42,601 bases of DNA. Source: an uncultured Parabacteroides sp. (GTDB lineage Bacteria; Bacteroidota; Bacteroidia; Bacteroidales; Tannerellaceae). Shown here piece by piece: positions 9,370 through 17,986 of the stretch. The stretch lies in NCBI GenBank assembly GCA_944325335.1, contig CALUZR010000029.1, forward strand, positions 1 through 42,601, read 5' to 3'. A program made the position numbers and the translations under genes. How positions within the stretch are numbered: the first letter of the stretch is position 1; each line of letters begins with the position of its first letter. Under the pieces are notes generated by a model, which ran no database searches, was not told the origin of the DNA, and saw only the letters and a program-made list of their open reading frames with translations.

Positions 9370-9507
9370 AAACTTCCTTTCCCGCCTATATTTTCTTCAA
9401 ATATCGACGATATTTGTACACGTATCGACGATATTTGTATATCTTTAGCCTAAAGATAAAGAAATATCGACGGTGTTTGGAGAAAATATAGGCGGGAGAG
9501 GAAGTTT
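9370..9507. repeat. Large inverted repeat with 46-base arms and internal ATATCGACGATAT repeats
   Basis: Left arm 9370-9415 and right arm 9462-9507 match at about 38-40 of 46 positions in inverted orientation. In the loop a second ATCGACGATATTTGTA follows the first at a 21-base spacing, and an 8-bp hairpin TATCTTTA/TAAAGATA lies at 9440-9458. Both strands can be translated into the same short peptide, which is a by-product of the symmetry and not a gene. No transposase or target duplication is seen. Together with copy 4 above and the terminator below it fills the 569-base gap. Confidence 0.7.
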
Positions 9508-9540
9508 CCATCGGACATTTTCCAGTTTTTGTCCGGGATA

Positions 9541-9579
9541 AAAAAACGCTCTCCCCGGGAAAAGTTTCGGAGAGAGCGT
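9541..9579 (-). terminator. Intrinsic terminator of the DUF6528 gene
   Basis: On the minus strand a CGCTCTC/GAGAGCG stem (9572-9578 with 9547-9553) is followed by at least six T (9546-9541), 24 bases after the stop codon. Confidence 0.75.
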
Positions 9580-9602
9580 GAGATAAAAGTTCCGTATGTG
9601 AA

Positions 9603-10457
9603 CTATTTGAATGTGCGGACTTTGTAGAGGTTGATATCTTCGATAGTCAGCACCTTCGTCGGATGCTCGATATAAATATGATGTGTCCACCAATCGATTT
9701 CGGCTTGCGTATAGACCAGATAACCGGTCTCGGCATCATAGTTGAACGACTTGATGTCCTTTTTGCCCTGTAGCGGCGGGAAAAGGGTGAAAGTCTCGTC
9801 TGCCAAGTCGAACTTATAGACGTCTTCATAGCCACTAAAGCCTAATTCGTGGTCGGAAAGGCGCACTAAATCATGGCCATCGTTGATGGGGAGTTTCCAA
9901 GTCTTCTCTAATTTGAGCGAAGGAGCATCGGATTCCCATTGTTCCAAGGTATAAGCCCTTAACTCGTCGAAGCCAAGCGCATAAAGACGTTGGGGCTTTT
10001 CCATCCATACGACGCCATGACCGGAATACAGGCTATCGTGAAAGAGCACCTGCCCGGGCTTGTCGGCATCGTATAGCTCAAGGCTATTCCCTTTCGGATG
10101 GGTCGAAAGTGCGATGGCAATACGCCGGCCGGGGAGCATTTCAATGGAGTGCGCCATCGGGACATTCGCATAAAAGCAGCATTCCTTCGTCTCTTTATCG
10201 AGCAAAAGCGCACCTCCGCCCGAGGAGGTCAGGAGAATTTCCTTTCCTCCATTCACCGGTTTGCACTCGTCCAAAGGCACCATCAGCTTTTGGTATTCCG
10301 GAGGAAGTTGGGAAGCGGCATCCGAAACTTGCCAACGCCAGACGATGTGCGTGCTATCTTCCGTCGATTTCCCAGCATCGATGACCACTACTTTATCATC
10401 GCCACAAGCTATGATTAGCTTTTCCTTTGGAGAAGAGCAGCTTGCCAACCCCATCAA
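9603..10457 (-). CDS. DUF6528-like beta-propeller lipoprotein
   Basis: About 284 residues from the first usable start (TTG at 10457, ATG at 10454). The body is a series of four-strand repeats with short WD40-like motifs (IIACGDDKVVVIDA, GGALLLDKE, GYLVYTQ), matching the uncharacterised DUF6528 family. The true N-terminus is unclear: the frame stays open to 10490 and codes DKKIILSLAILLMGLASC, a perfect lipoprotein signal with lipobox LASC, but has no ATG, GTG or TTG before 10457. The frame runs into the end of argF' (TAA at 10488-10486), so initiation at a rare codon such as ATA by coupling is possible. A surface or periplasmic binding role is inferred only. Confidence 0.7.
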   Translation of the reverse strand: MMGLASCSSPKEKLIIACGDDKVVVIDAGKSTEDSTHIVWRWQVSDAASQLPPEYQKLMVPLDECKPVNGGKEILLTSSGGGALLLDKETKECCFYANVPMAHSIEMLPGRRIAIALSTHPKGNSLELYDADKPGQVLFHDSLYSGHGVVWMEKPQRLYALGFDELRAYTLEQWESDAPSLKLEKTWKLPINDGHDLVRLSDHELGFSGYEDVYKFDLADETFTLFPPLQGKKDIKSFNYDAETGYLVYTQAEIDWWTHHIYIEHPTKVLTIEDINLYKVRTFK

Positions 10458-10485
10458 TAGGATGGCAAGCGAAAGGATTATTTTT

Positions 10486-11442
10486 TTATCTCAGCCCTTC
10501 CAATATCTTCTTCAATACCGTTTGGGCGGAGATTTCGCGGTTCGCGGCTTCGGGGATGACGATGCTTTGCGGGCTTTCAATCACGTCGTCCGTCACAATC
10601 ATGTTGCGGCGCACGGGGAGGCAGTGCATGAAGTAGGCGTTGTTGGTTAATGCCATCTTCTCGGTATCAACCGTCCACGAGCGATCCATGTTGATGACTT
10701 TCCCGTAGTTCGGGTCTTTGTAGGCCGCCCAGTTCTTGGCATAGACGAAGTCCGCGCCTTCCAATGCCTTCTTCTGGTCGTATTCTACTTTTGCATGGCC
10801 TACGAACTTCGGATCCAGCTCGTAACCTTCGGGATGCGTAATGACGAATTCATAATCCGTGGCGTTCATCCATTCGGCAAAGCTATTGGGTACGGCTTGC
10901 GGAAGGGCTTTCGGATGAGGCGCCCACGTCATAACCACCTTCGGGCGTTCCGTCTTCTTGTACTCTTCGATCGTAATCAAATCGGCAAAGCTCTGGAGCG
11001 GATGGCGCGTAGCGGCCTCCATACTAAATACAGGACGGCCAGAATATTGGATGAACTGGTTCAGGATCTTCTCCGTATAATCATCCTCTTTACTCTCGAA
11101 GCGGGCAAAGGAGCGGACGCCAATCACATCGCAATAGCAACCCATGACCGGAATCGCCTCCAAGAGATGCTCGGATTTGTCTCCATCCATAATGACGCCT
11201 CGCTCCGTCTCGAGCTTCCAGGCGCCTTGGTTCACGTCGAGCACAATGGTATTCATGCCCAAGTTCATCGCCGCCTTTTGCGTAGAGAGGCGGGTGCGGA
11301 GACTGGAATTGAAGAACACCATGAGCAAGGTCTTGTTCTTGCCCAACTCGGTGAATTGGAAACGGTCTTTCTTAATCTCGAACGCTTCACGGAGCGCCTG
11401 CTTCAGGTCGCCCAAGTCTTGTACACAAGTGAAATTTCGCAT
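10486..11442 (-). CDS. argF': N-acyl-L-ornithine carbamoyltransferase (acetyl/succinyl type)
   Basis: 318 residues. It transfers the carbamoyl group to N-acetyl- or N-succinyl-ornithine in the arginine route used by Bacteroidota and Xanthomonads. The carbamoyl-phosphate loop has the variant FFNSSLRTR in place of STRTR, and HPLQS, MTWAPHPKALPQAVPNS and the HCLPVRR motif are present. The protein is very close to the Bacteroides succinylornithine type, as I recall that sequence. The residue that sets acyl specificity (position 90; Pro in the succinyl enzyme, Glu at the equivalent site of the acetyl enzyme) is Ser here (DGDKSEH). argB is in the same window at 39118. The downstream DUF6528 frame overlaps its stop. 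Confidence 0.9.
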   Translation of the reverse strand: MRNFTCVQDLGDLKQALREAFEIKKDRFQFTELGKNKTLLMVFFNSSLRTRLSTQKAAMNLGMNTIVLDVNQGAWKLETERGVIMDGDKSEHLLEAIPVMGCYCDVIGVRSFARFESKEDDYTEKILNQFIQYSGRPVFSMEAATRHPLQSFADLITIEEYKKTERPKVVMTWAPHPKALPQAVPNSFAEWMNATDYEFVITHPEGYELDPKFVGHAKVEYDQKKALEGADFVYAKNWAAYKDPNYGKVINMDRSWTVDTEKMALTNNAYFMHCLPVRRNMIVTDDVIESPQSIVIPEAANREISAQTVLKKILEGLR

Positions 11443-11461
11443 ATTGTCTGATTATTTAGTT

Positions 11462-11529
11462 TAAACACAGAGGCACTGAGACACTGAGTAAAATAAGAAA
11501 AACTCAGTGTCTCTGCGTCTCTGTGTTTA
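11462..11529. repeat. Inverted repeat, CACAGAG family copy 5
   Basis: Arms 11462-11489 and 11502-11529 match at 25 of 28 positions with a 12-base loop (TAAACACAGAG outer ends). It lies 8 bases after the stop of the acyl-CoA synthetase and 20 bases before the argF' start, so it probably ends the upstream transcript; it also occupies the place where an argF' promoter would be expected. Confidence 0.75.
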
Positions 11530-11536
11530 TTATTTA

Positions 11537-13192
11537 TTACTTATTGTCTTTATCCCGGATTTCTACTCTTCGAATCTTCCCGCTAATGGTCTTCGGCAAT
11601 TCATCGACAAACTCGATGACGCGGGGATATTTATAAGGAGCCGTCACGCGCTTCACGTGGTTCTGGAGTTCCTTGATCAGCTCTTCGCCCGCCTTGTCCT
11701 TATAGTCTTTTGCCAATACGATAGTTGCCTTGACCACTTGTCCGCGTATCTCGTCTGGCACACCCGTGATAGCACATTCTACTACGGCCGGATGCGTCAT
11801 TAACGCACTTTCCACTTCAAACGGGCCAATACGATAGCCGGAGCTCTTGATCACATCATCCGCACGGCCTACGAACCAGAAGTATCCGTCTTCGTCTCGC
11901 CATGCCACGTCGCCCGTATAATACAATCCATCGTGCCAAGCTTCGCGCGTCTTGACCGCATCCCGGTAATATTCCTTGAAGAGGCCGAGCGGCTTGCCAT
12001 TCTCGGTATGGATCACGATTTGTCCCTGCTCGCCATCCTCAGCCGGAGTTCCATCGGGCCGGAGCAAATCCACCTGGTATTGCGGATTAGGCACGCCCAT
12101 CGATCCGGGCTTCGGTTCCATCCACGGGAAAGTGGCGATGCTCAGTGTCGTTTCCGTCTGCCCGAATCCTTCCATTAGCTTGATGCCGGTCAGCTTGTAG
12201 AACGTATCGAAAACCGCAGGGTTCAATGCCTCGCCCGCTATCGTGCAATATTGCAGGGAAGAGAGGTCGTACTTCGTAAGATCTTCGCGGATGAGGAAAC
12301 GGAAAATCGTAGGCGGCGCACAGAGCGAGGTAATCTTATAATCTTGAATCATCTGGAGCATGTCGGCCGGGGTGAACTTCTCGTGGTCATAGACAAATAC
12401 CGTCGCGCCGGCAATCCATTGCCCGTAGAGCTTTCCCCATACGGCCTTGCCCCAACCTGTATCCGCAATGGTCAAGTGGAGGCTGTCCTTGTGGAGGTTG
12501 TGCCAATAGCATCCCGTCACGATATGCCCCAGCGGATAGGTAAAGTCGTGCGCCACCATCTTCGGCTCGCCGCTTGTGCCTGAAGTAAAATAGAGGAGGG
12601 AAATATCGTCGTTGCTATTCGGATGCGCCGGACGCTGGAAGGGCGGAACCTGTTCCCATTCCTTATGGAAATCATGGAATCCTTCGGGCACATACGGACC
12701 GACCGATACCAGTGCCTTGATCGTAGGCGACTGGGGCATCGCGTCTTGGATATGGGTTGTGATTACCTCTTCACCCGCACAGACAATCATCTTGATATCG
12801 GCCGCATTTGCCCGATAGACAATATCTTTCTTAGTAAGCAGGTGCGTAGCCGGAATCACCACCGCACCCAGTTTGTGGAGGGCGATAATCGAAAACCAGA
12901 ACTCATAGCGGCGCTTCAGGATGAGCATCACCATATCGCCCCGCCCGATGCCGAGCGATTGGAAATAGGCTGCCGTCTGGTCCGTATAGCGTTTCATCTC
13001 CGCGAAGGTAAAGTCGATGTGCTCGCCCTTGTCGTTTGTCCACACCAATGCTTTCTTGTCGGGCTCTTCTGCCGCCCACGCATCCACCACATCGTAGCCG
13101 AAGTTGAAGTTCTCCGGTACTTTTATCTTTAAATGCTTCTTAAAGTCTTCTTGCGAAGTAAAAGAAGTCTGTTCAACAAATCTTTCTAACAT
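11537..13192 (-). CDS. AMP-dependent acyl-CoA synthetase (medium-chain/acetyl type)
   Basis: 551 residues from ATG 13192 ([11 protein letters not shown]); an earlier start would overlap the preceding gene. It activates a carboxylic acid to its CoA ester through an acyl-adenylate. Motifs in order: P-loop [42 protein letters not shown], the hinge [10 protein letters not shown] and the catalytic lysine in [10 protein letters not shown]. The sequence resembles medium-chain acyl-CoA synthetases more than classical acetyl-CoA synthetase. It is 13 bases downstream of an XRE-cupin regulator and almost surely co-transcribed; that pairing recurs in Bacteroidales and suggests the regulator senses the acid or a product. 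Confidence 0.9.
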   Translation of the reverse strand: MLERFVEQTSFTSQEDFKKHLKIKVPENFNFGYDVVDAWAAEEPDKKALVWTNDKGEHIDFTFAEMKRYTDQTAAYFQSLGIGRGDMVMLILKRRYEFWFSIIALHKLGAVVIPATHLLTKKDIVYRANAADIKMIVCAGEEVITTHIQDAMPQSPTIKALVSVGPYVPEGFHDFHKEWEQVPPFQRPAHPNSNDDISLLYFTSGTSGEPKMVAHDFTYPLGHIVTGCYWHNLHKDSLHLTIADTGWGKAVWGKLYGQWIAGATVFVYDHEKFTPADMLQMIQDYKITSLCAPPTIFRFLIREDLTKYDLSSLQYCTIAGEALNPAVFDTFYKLTGIKLMEGFGQTETTLSIATFPWMEPKPGSMGVPNPQYQVDLLRPDGTPAEDGEQGQIVIHTENGKPLGLFKEYYRDAVKTREAWHDGLYYTGDVAWRDEDGYFWFVGRADDVIKSSGYRIGPFEVESALMTHPAVVECAITGVPDEIRGQVVKATIVLAKDYKDKAGEELIKELQNHVKRVTAPYKYPRVIEFVDELPKTISGKIRRVEIRDKDNK

Positions 13193-13205
13193 AAACCTTC
13201 CTTCC

Positions 13206-13760
13206 TTATAATATAATAGCCAAGAAACAAACCTTTTCGCCATCGAGCGCCATCATGCCGTGCGGCTGTTCGGAATCGAAATAGATGCTGTCGCCCTCTT
13301 CGAGGATCAGCTGTTTACCATTTACTTCTATCAACATACGACCTTGGAGCACATAGTTGAATTCCTGTCCCGGGTGCGTGTTCCGGTAAATGGGCGTCCC
13401 TTCAGGTTTCGGGTGCACCGTCACGAGGAACGGATTTCCCTTGCGGTGCGCGAATCCGGCAGCCAGGGATTGGTATTTGTAGGCTTTCACACGTTCCACG
13501 GCCACGCCTTTATTCTTGCGCGTCACGAAGTAACTGCTCATCTTCGGCTCGTCGCCAAACATCAACGTAGTCAGCTCTACGCCATACGTTTGCGCAATCT
13601 GATGCAACACGCTTACCGAGATATCCACCGTCCCGCTTTCCATCTGCAGGTACTCTTCCGTAGAGAGTTGGCACGCCTTGGCCACCTCTTCGGGCGAAAG
13701 TTCCAACGCATCGCGCAAGCCGCGCAACCGTTCTGCTATTTGTTTGATTTGTTCGTCCAT
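13206..13760 (-). CDS. XRE-family regulator with C-terminal cupin domain
   Basis: 184 residues. Residues about 6-62 form an XRE helix-turn-helix ([23 protein letters not shown]), and residues about 105-184 a cupin with [12 protein letters not shown] and EQPHGM giving the usual His/Glu/His positions. Such proteins bind DNA and sense a small ligand. It is the first gene of the operon with the acyl-CoA synthetase and has a clear promoter just upstream, so autoregulation is likely. The 24-base repeat array begins about 170 bases upstream of the start codon. Confidence 0.9.
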   Translation of the reverse strand: MDEQIKQIAERLRGLRDALELSPEEVAKACQLSTEEYLQMESGTVDISVSVLHQIAQTYGVELTTLMFGDEPKMSSYFVTRKNKGVAVERVKAYKYQSLAAGFAHRKGNPFLVTVHPKPEGTPIYRNTHPGQEFNYVLQGRMLIEVNGKQLILEEGDSIYFDSEQPHGMMALDGEKVCFLAIIL

Positions 13761-13790
13761 ATTGTTTTTCCTTTTTTGCTAATTGACGCT

Positions 13791-13821
13791 CAAAGGTAGA
13801 GATTTCGTTCCGAATAGCCAA
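13791..13821 (-). promoter_or_regulatory. Promoter of the XRE-cupin/acyl-CoA synthetase operon
   Basis: On the minus strand TTG at 13821-13819, a 20-base spacer and TACCTTTG at 13798-13791, then the start codon 31 bases on. A full match to the Bacteroidota pattern. Confidence 0.65.
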
Positions 13822-13930
13822 GTGAATAGGACGATAAAACGCTCGGACAGGTGTAAAAGACCCGTCCGCCCACCCGTTTACCCCCCATAAAGGCTAACGG
13901 GAGGAAGAGGATAACGCTCCTCGCAAGTAC

Positions 13931-14045
13931 CCTCACCGTAGTGAGGCATACCCACCACACCGTATTGGGGTGCCCACACCTCACCGCGGTAGGGTGCCCA
14001 TACCCCACCACGGTGTGGTGCCTATACCCTACCACGGTAGGGTCG
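13931..14045. repeat. Tandem array of 24-base palindromic units (about 5 copies)
   Basis: Units begin at 13931, 13955, 13979, 14003 and 14027. Each has a C-rich left half and G-rich right half that can fold on itself: CCTCAC-GTAGTGAGG, CACCAC-GTGTGGTG, CCCTACC-GGTAGGG. The stems are kept while the bases differ between units, the pattern expected if the hairpins matter. It lies in the 367-base gap between the FAD oxidoreductase stop and the XRE-cupin start. Confidence 0.75.
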
Positions 14046-14064
14046 ATGCCGAGCAATACAAAGA

Positions 14065-14095
14065 AGGCCTCCCGTTTCGGATAGACGGGAAGCCT
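14065..14095 (-). terminator. Terminator downstream of PUL 1
   Basis: AGGC-TCCCGT pairs with ACGGGA-GCCT (one mismatch, 9-base loop); on the minus strand it is followed by TCTTTGTATT. It lies about 35 bases after the FAD oxidoreductase stop. Confidence 0.6.
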
Positions 14096-14127
14096 CGTAT
14101 AGTATAGTGTATAAGGACATAGGAACG

Positions 14128-15975
14128 TTAGAGCGTCCCTCCTTCGTTGTAGCGTTGGTTGTTGGGCAAGCCTTTTTCGTTCACGCCAGTACGCATCAAT
14201 CCTTTGAGCTCTTCTAAATGAGACTGGTAGACGGCACGAGGCAAGATATTGTATTTCTTGCAAATCGAGGCGGCCATGCCCACGACTTCACCCATCATGC
14301 CCGTGGTGCGCATGACGCGGACCGTCCCCAAGGCCACGTGCGTGACGCTGATGTTGCGCCCTGCCATGAAGAGGTTGTTCACGTTGCGCGAGTAGAGGCA
14401 ACGGTAGGGCACGGCGTAGGGATGGATCATCACGTGCTTCGTAACCGCCTTGAACTCATTCCCGGGGAAGTCCTCCGTGTTCGCGGGGTCGGGCTTGTGG
14501 AGGTCGATGCTCCAAGTAGTAATGAACGAGGCATCCTCGTGCGCCACCTCTTTTATCAGGTCATCTTCCTTCAGGATATAATCGCCCATCAAGCGGCGCG
14601 ATTCCCTTTTGCCGGCGATGTAAGCCACCCATTCCAGTTTGCGGTCCTTGTATTGGGAGTTCTCCTTCAGGTGGTTCTTCAGGAAGCTCCAGTTGGAATA
14701 GACCACCAACATGCCGTAATCGCGGATTTGCTCGAAGTCGCGGATTTGGTCGCGGTTCATGCCCGTCTCCCAAGTCCATTCACCCATCATAACCTTCTCG
14801 CAATTTTCCTCGTTGAATGGTACGCCATATTCAAACTCCGGAAAAGCCTGCGGTTTGCCCGCATCTTCCGAATACCATTGGACGGAGGCACCCATGGTCA
14901 TCTTGTCCGCTTTCTCGGGGGCGATGCTTTCGCCAAACTCCGCTTGGCTTTCGCGCCCCATGCGGTAGTCGGCTCCCGCGAGATAACCAATCGTGCCATC
15001 GCCCGTGCAATCCACGAAGAGGGGCGCCTCGAAGCGGAGTTCCTGGCTATTCTCAATATGTTTCACGAGGACGGAGGCAATCTGGTCTCCCGCTTTCGTG
15101 ACACCAATCGCCCGATAATTCAGGAACAGGGAGACGTTCTTTTCCTTCGCCAACCAATCCAATTTCTTTTGGTCTTCGTAAATGGCGGCTGGTTGCGCAT
15201 TGCCCCCTTCGCTGGGACCGAATTCCTTCTGCAAGCCGCCCAGTTCTTTGTAAGGCCCCTGCTCGATACGTCCGCCCAGATGGACACGGATTTCCGAACT
15301 GTTATTGCCTCCCACGACCGGGCGATCGTTGATCAACGCCACCTTGCATCCCAAGCGGGCCGCCGATACCGCCGCGCTCATCCCGGCAATGCCTGCGCCT
15401 ACCACGACCAAATCGTATTTACCGGCCAAGGGAGCTTCATCAGGTAAACCTAACGCCTTGTGGCGAAAAGCCGCCAGTTCACCCACCTCCGACGGGGGCA
15501 TTTGGTTTTCTTCGGTCGTGAAATAAATGGCATCGCATCGCCCGTCGAATCCTGTCAAGTCGCGGAGACGGACTTCAGTCGTACCCTTTTTTACCGATAC
15601 TTTGCCAGCGATTTGCCACATCCAAGCAGCCCCTTCCGCACCCAGCGGAGAGACCAGCTCTTTTCCGCCGACTGATAGGGTGAATTTCCCCGGCCCTTCC
15701 CCTTTCTTCCAGGGCGAAGTCCAGTTGTAAGTACGTACATAGACATAATAAGTTCCTTTTTCGGGGAAAGTCACCTCCGTATAGGCATCCTCGACCGGCA
15801 CGCCCAGTCCGTGCGCCAACAAATAGGGCGACCCCATCTGGTCCATAAATTGCTGGTCCACTTTCCACCCGCCTTTGTGTGCAAAGCTCTCCGCCTCGAC
15901 AAACACCGAAGCCGCCTTCGAAGAGGCGATGCCCAACGCACAAAGAAGTCCTAAAAACAATATCCGTATTTTCAT
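14128..15975 (-). CDS. Secreted FAD-dependent oxidoreductase with N-terminal beta domain
   Basis: 615 residues with a signal peptide ending near SSKAA. Residues about 22-155 form a beta-sandwich-like domain (VFVEAESF, GTYYVYVRTYNW). From about 187 comes a Rossmann fold with the dinucleotide motif VVVGAGIAGMSAA, then VVGGNNSSEIRVHLGG, FVDCTGDG and a C-terminal NLFMAGRNIS, all typical of the FAD_oxidored family often found with glycan-degrading genes. It probably oxidises a sugar or sugar derivative outside the cytoplasm; the reaction is unknown. It is the last gene of PUL 1, 23 bases after GH20. Oxidation of an aminosugar released by GH20 is a guess from context. Confidence 0.82.
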   Translation of the reverse strand: MKIRILFLGLLCALGIASSKAASVFVEAESFAHKGGWKVDQQFMDQMGSPYLLAHGLGVPVEDAYTEVTFPEKGTYYVYVRTYNWTSPWKKGEGPGKFTLSVGGKELVSPLGAEGAAWMWQIAGKVSVKKGTTEVRLRDLTGFDGRCDAIYFTTEENQMPPSEVGELAAFRHKALGLPDEAPLAGKYDLVVVGAGIAGMSAAVSAARLGCKVALINDRPVVGGNNSSEIRVHLGGRIEQGPYKELGGLQKEFGPSEGGNAQPAAIYEDQKKLDWLAKEKNVSLFLNYRAIGVTKAGDQIASVLVKHIENSQELRFEAPLFVDCTGDGTIGYLAGADYRMGRESQAEFGESIAPEKADKMTMGASVQWYSEDAGKPQAFPEFEYGVPFNEENCEKVMMGEWTWETGMNRDQIRDFEQIRDYGMLVVYSNWSFLKNHLKENSQYKDRKLEWVAYIAGKRESRRLMGDYILKEDDLIKEVAHEDASFITTWSIDLHKPDPANTEDFPGNEFKAVTKHVMIHPYAVPYRCLYSRNVNNLFMAGRNISVTHVALGTVRVMRTTGMMGEVVGMAASICKKYNILPRAVYQSHLEELKGLMRTGVNEKGLPNNQRYNEGGTL

Positions 15976-15998
15976 AATCTAAACATTTAAAATATTCT

Positions 15999-17951
15999 TC
16001 ATTCTAATATAATCTCGCGAATCGTCAAGCGGGAGAAGTGAGGTGCCGTCACCTCGATCTTCACGGCTTGGATGGATTCGCCCTTGAGCTCCGTCTCAGC
16101 TTTCCCGTCCTCCGTAAACGAGGCCACTTTCCGGAAATGCAGACCATCGGCGCTTATTAACAAGTCTGCTTCCGAGAGGTATTCCTTCGAATCATCGCAA
16201 ACGACCCGGATGGCGTGTACTTCCTTCGGCTCGTCCAACGTAAGCATCAAGTAATTCCCCTTTTGCGGCGCGTAGGAGGTAGAGAAGAAGGTGTTCAAAT
16301 CACCATCGAACACATACTCCGGCTCATATCCGCCCCAAGCCGCCGACATATCGGTCTGTACTTTTGCCGATTGGAGGAGCTGGATCGAATCCCCCGCCGG
16401 GAGGAACCATTGCTCGTCCAGCGCGTCGCCCGGATAATAAGCGATGTCCAATTTCTCCCATACCTTATTATATATATGTAGGCGATGGAAGAAATCCGCC
16501 CAATCCCGCTTCTCCGGCTTCGACCACAAGACTTCCGCCAACGCACAGAGGCGTGGATACAACATCCGTTCCACCTCCGCCTGGGAAACCACGAACTCCG
16601 TCCACAAGCATCCTTGCCCGCCTTTCACCAAGTGACGCTTTTCCGCCGGCGTATCTTTCGCGATAGGCTCCCATTCATACACCTTGCGCGTCGAATTGCG
16701 GGCATAGCCAAAATCGAAATAGCACGGGTCTTTGGAGCACATCACGACGGGAATACCACGATCCAACGCCTTCTTTTGCTGTTCGATGCCATCGTTGCGC
16801 CATACGGTCAGCAGGTCCTCTTCCGAAGCAGCGCCCCGCGTGTTGATTTCATCCCAGCCGACCATCGTCTTCCCCTTTGCCCGGACGATTTCGCGCACCC
16901 GTTTCGTGAAATAATCCTGCAACTGATGGTAATCTGTCATGCCCTCCTTCCGATATAGCGCCTGGCATTTCGGGCAAGTTTCCCATACGCTGGTGCTGAC
17001 CTCATCGCCCCCCAAATGGATATAGGGCGAAGGGAATATCCCGGCCAATGCCTCTACCAGATCGGATACAAACGCGAAACACTGCGGATTACCTATGCAA
17101 ATCATGTTCTCATACATCCGTTTCCGCTTTTCATAAGGACGCTCTTCCGGATAAGTCTCGAACACGCCGCCCCGGCACGACAACTCCGGCATACCGGCCA
17201 AGAGCGCCAAACTGTGCCCTGGCAAGTCGACCTCTGGAATGATTTCCACGCCTCGTGCTTCCGCGTATCCGACCACTTCCTTCAAATCCTCCTTCGTATA
17301 ATATTTCCCAGACAACTCGGGGAAATCCTCATAATAACTTCCTTTCTGCGCCAAGTCCGGATATTTGTCCAACGCCAAGCGCCAAGCCTGGTTGTCGGTC
17401 AGGTGCAAATGCAGGACATTCAGCTTAAAGAAAGACAGCTGGCGGATGCATTCCTTGAGCTCGTCTACCGTCCGGAAATGGCGGCTGCAATCCAACATCA
17501 CACCGCGATACCCGAAGCGTGGCTGGTCTTGCACGGTCAAGCAGGGAAGTTTCCCTTCCGAAGCGTTCAAGACGAGTTGCTGAAGCGTGGCCAATGCGTG
17601 GTGTACGCCCGCCTTATCGCCCGCCTCGATGGTGATTTGCCGCTTTCGGATTTGCAAAACATAGGCTTCTTTTGGAAATTCATCGTTATGTTCAGCGCGA
17701 ATGTCGCCTATGTTTTCCGACAAAGATAACGATAAATCGGCCTGTTTCCGCAGGTCTTCGGCGAAGGCTTCCCCTACTTTTTTCCATTCATCGGGCATTT
17801 GTATGGTTTTCAAGCGTTCAAGCGGAAATGAACCCGATTCGATTCGCACGGAATCCGGCAAGGGAATCAACGCAACAGGTTCTTTTACCGGCGGACTGCA
17901 AGCCGACAGGCAGAAAAGGAATAGAAATAATCCTATGATGATGTTCCTCAT
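15999..17951 (-). CDS. GH20 beta-N-acetylhexosaminidase lipoprotein with discoidin-like tail
   Basis: 650 residues from ATG 17951, which gives a signal with lipobox CLSAC; the open frame continues into the upstream repeat array, but those 72 codons are repeat translation, not protein. Residues about 25-145 are the GH20 N-terminal domain and 148-490 the catalytic barrel with YRGVMLDCSRHF, HLHLTDNQAWR and the catalytic pair Asp316-Glu317 in HLGGDEV; Tyr/Trp motifs follow. Residues about 520-650 resemble an F5/8-type C (discoidin) carbohydrate-binding domain. It removes terminal GlcNAc or GalNAc from glycans at the cell surface. Downstream of susD in PUL 1, separated by the 41-base array. Confidence 0.92.
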   Translation of the reverse strand: MRNIIIGLFLFLFCLSACSPPVKEPVALIPLPDSVRIESGSFPLERLKTIQMPDEWKKVGEAFAEDLRKQADLSLSLSENIGDIRAEHNDEFPKEAYVLQIRKRQITIEAGDKAGVHHALATLQQLVLNASEGKLPCLTVQDQPRFGYRGVMLDCSRHFRTVDELKECIRQLSFFKLNVLHLHLTDNQAWRLALDKYPDLAQKGSYYEDFPELSGKYYTKEDLKEVVGYAEARGVEIIPEVDLPGHSLALLAGMPELSCRGGVFETYPEERPYEKRKRMYENMICIGNPQCFAFVSDLVEALAGIFPSPYIHLGGDEVSTSVWETCPKCQALYRKEGMTDYHQLQDYFTKRVREIVRAKGKTMVGWDEINTRGAASEEDLLTVWRNDGIEQQKKALDRGIPVVMCSKDPCYFDFGYARNSTRKVYEWEPIAKDTPAEKRHLVKGGQGCLWTEFVVSQAEVERMLYPRLCALAEVLWSKPEKRDWADFFHRLHIYNKVWEKLDIAYYPGDALDEQWFLPAGDSIQLLQSAKVQTDMSAAWGGYEPEYVFDGDLNTFFSTSYAPQKGNYLMLTLDEPKEVHAIRVVCDDSKEYLSEADLLISADGLHFRKVASFTEDGKAETELKGESIQAVKIEVTAPHFSRLTIREIILE

Positions 17952-17986
17952 AGTGATAGACTTTTTAATTGGATTAATCTTAAGAT

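Noticed and set aside
14218..15447. 409-residue open frame on the plus strand
   Set aside because: It lies fully antisense to the FAD oxidoreductase, which has clear family motifs; the long frame is a by-product of codon use.
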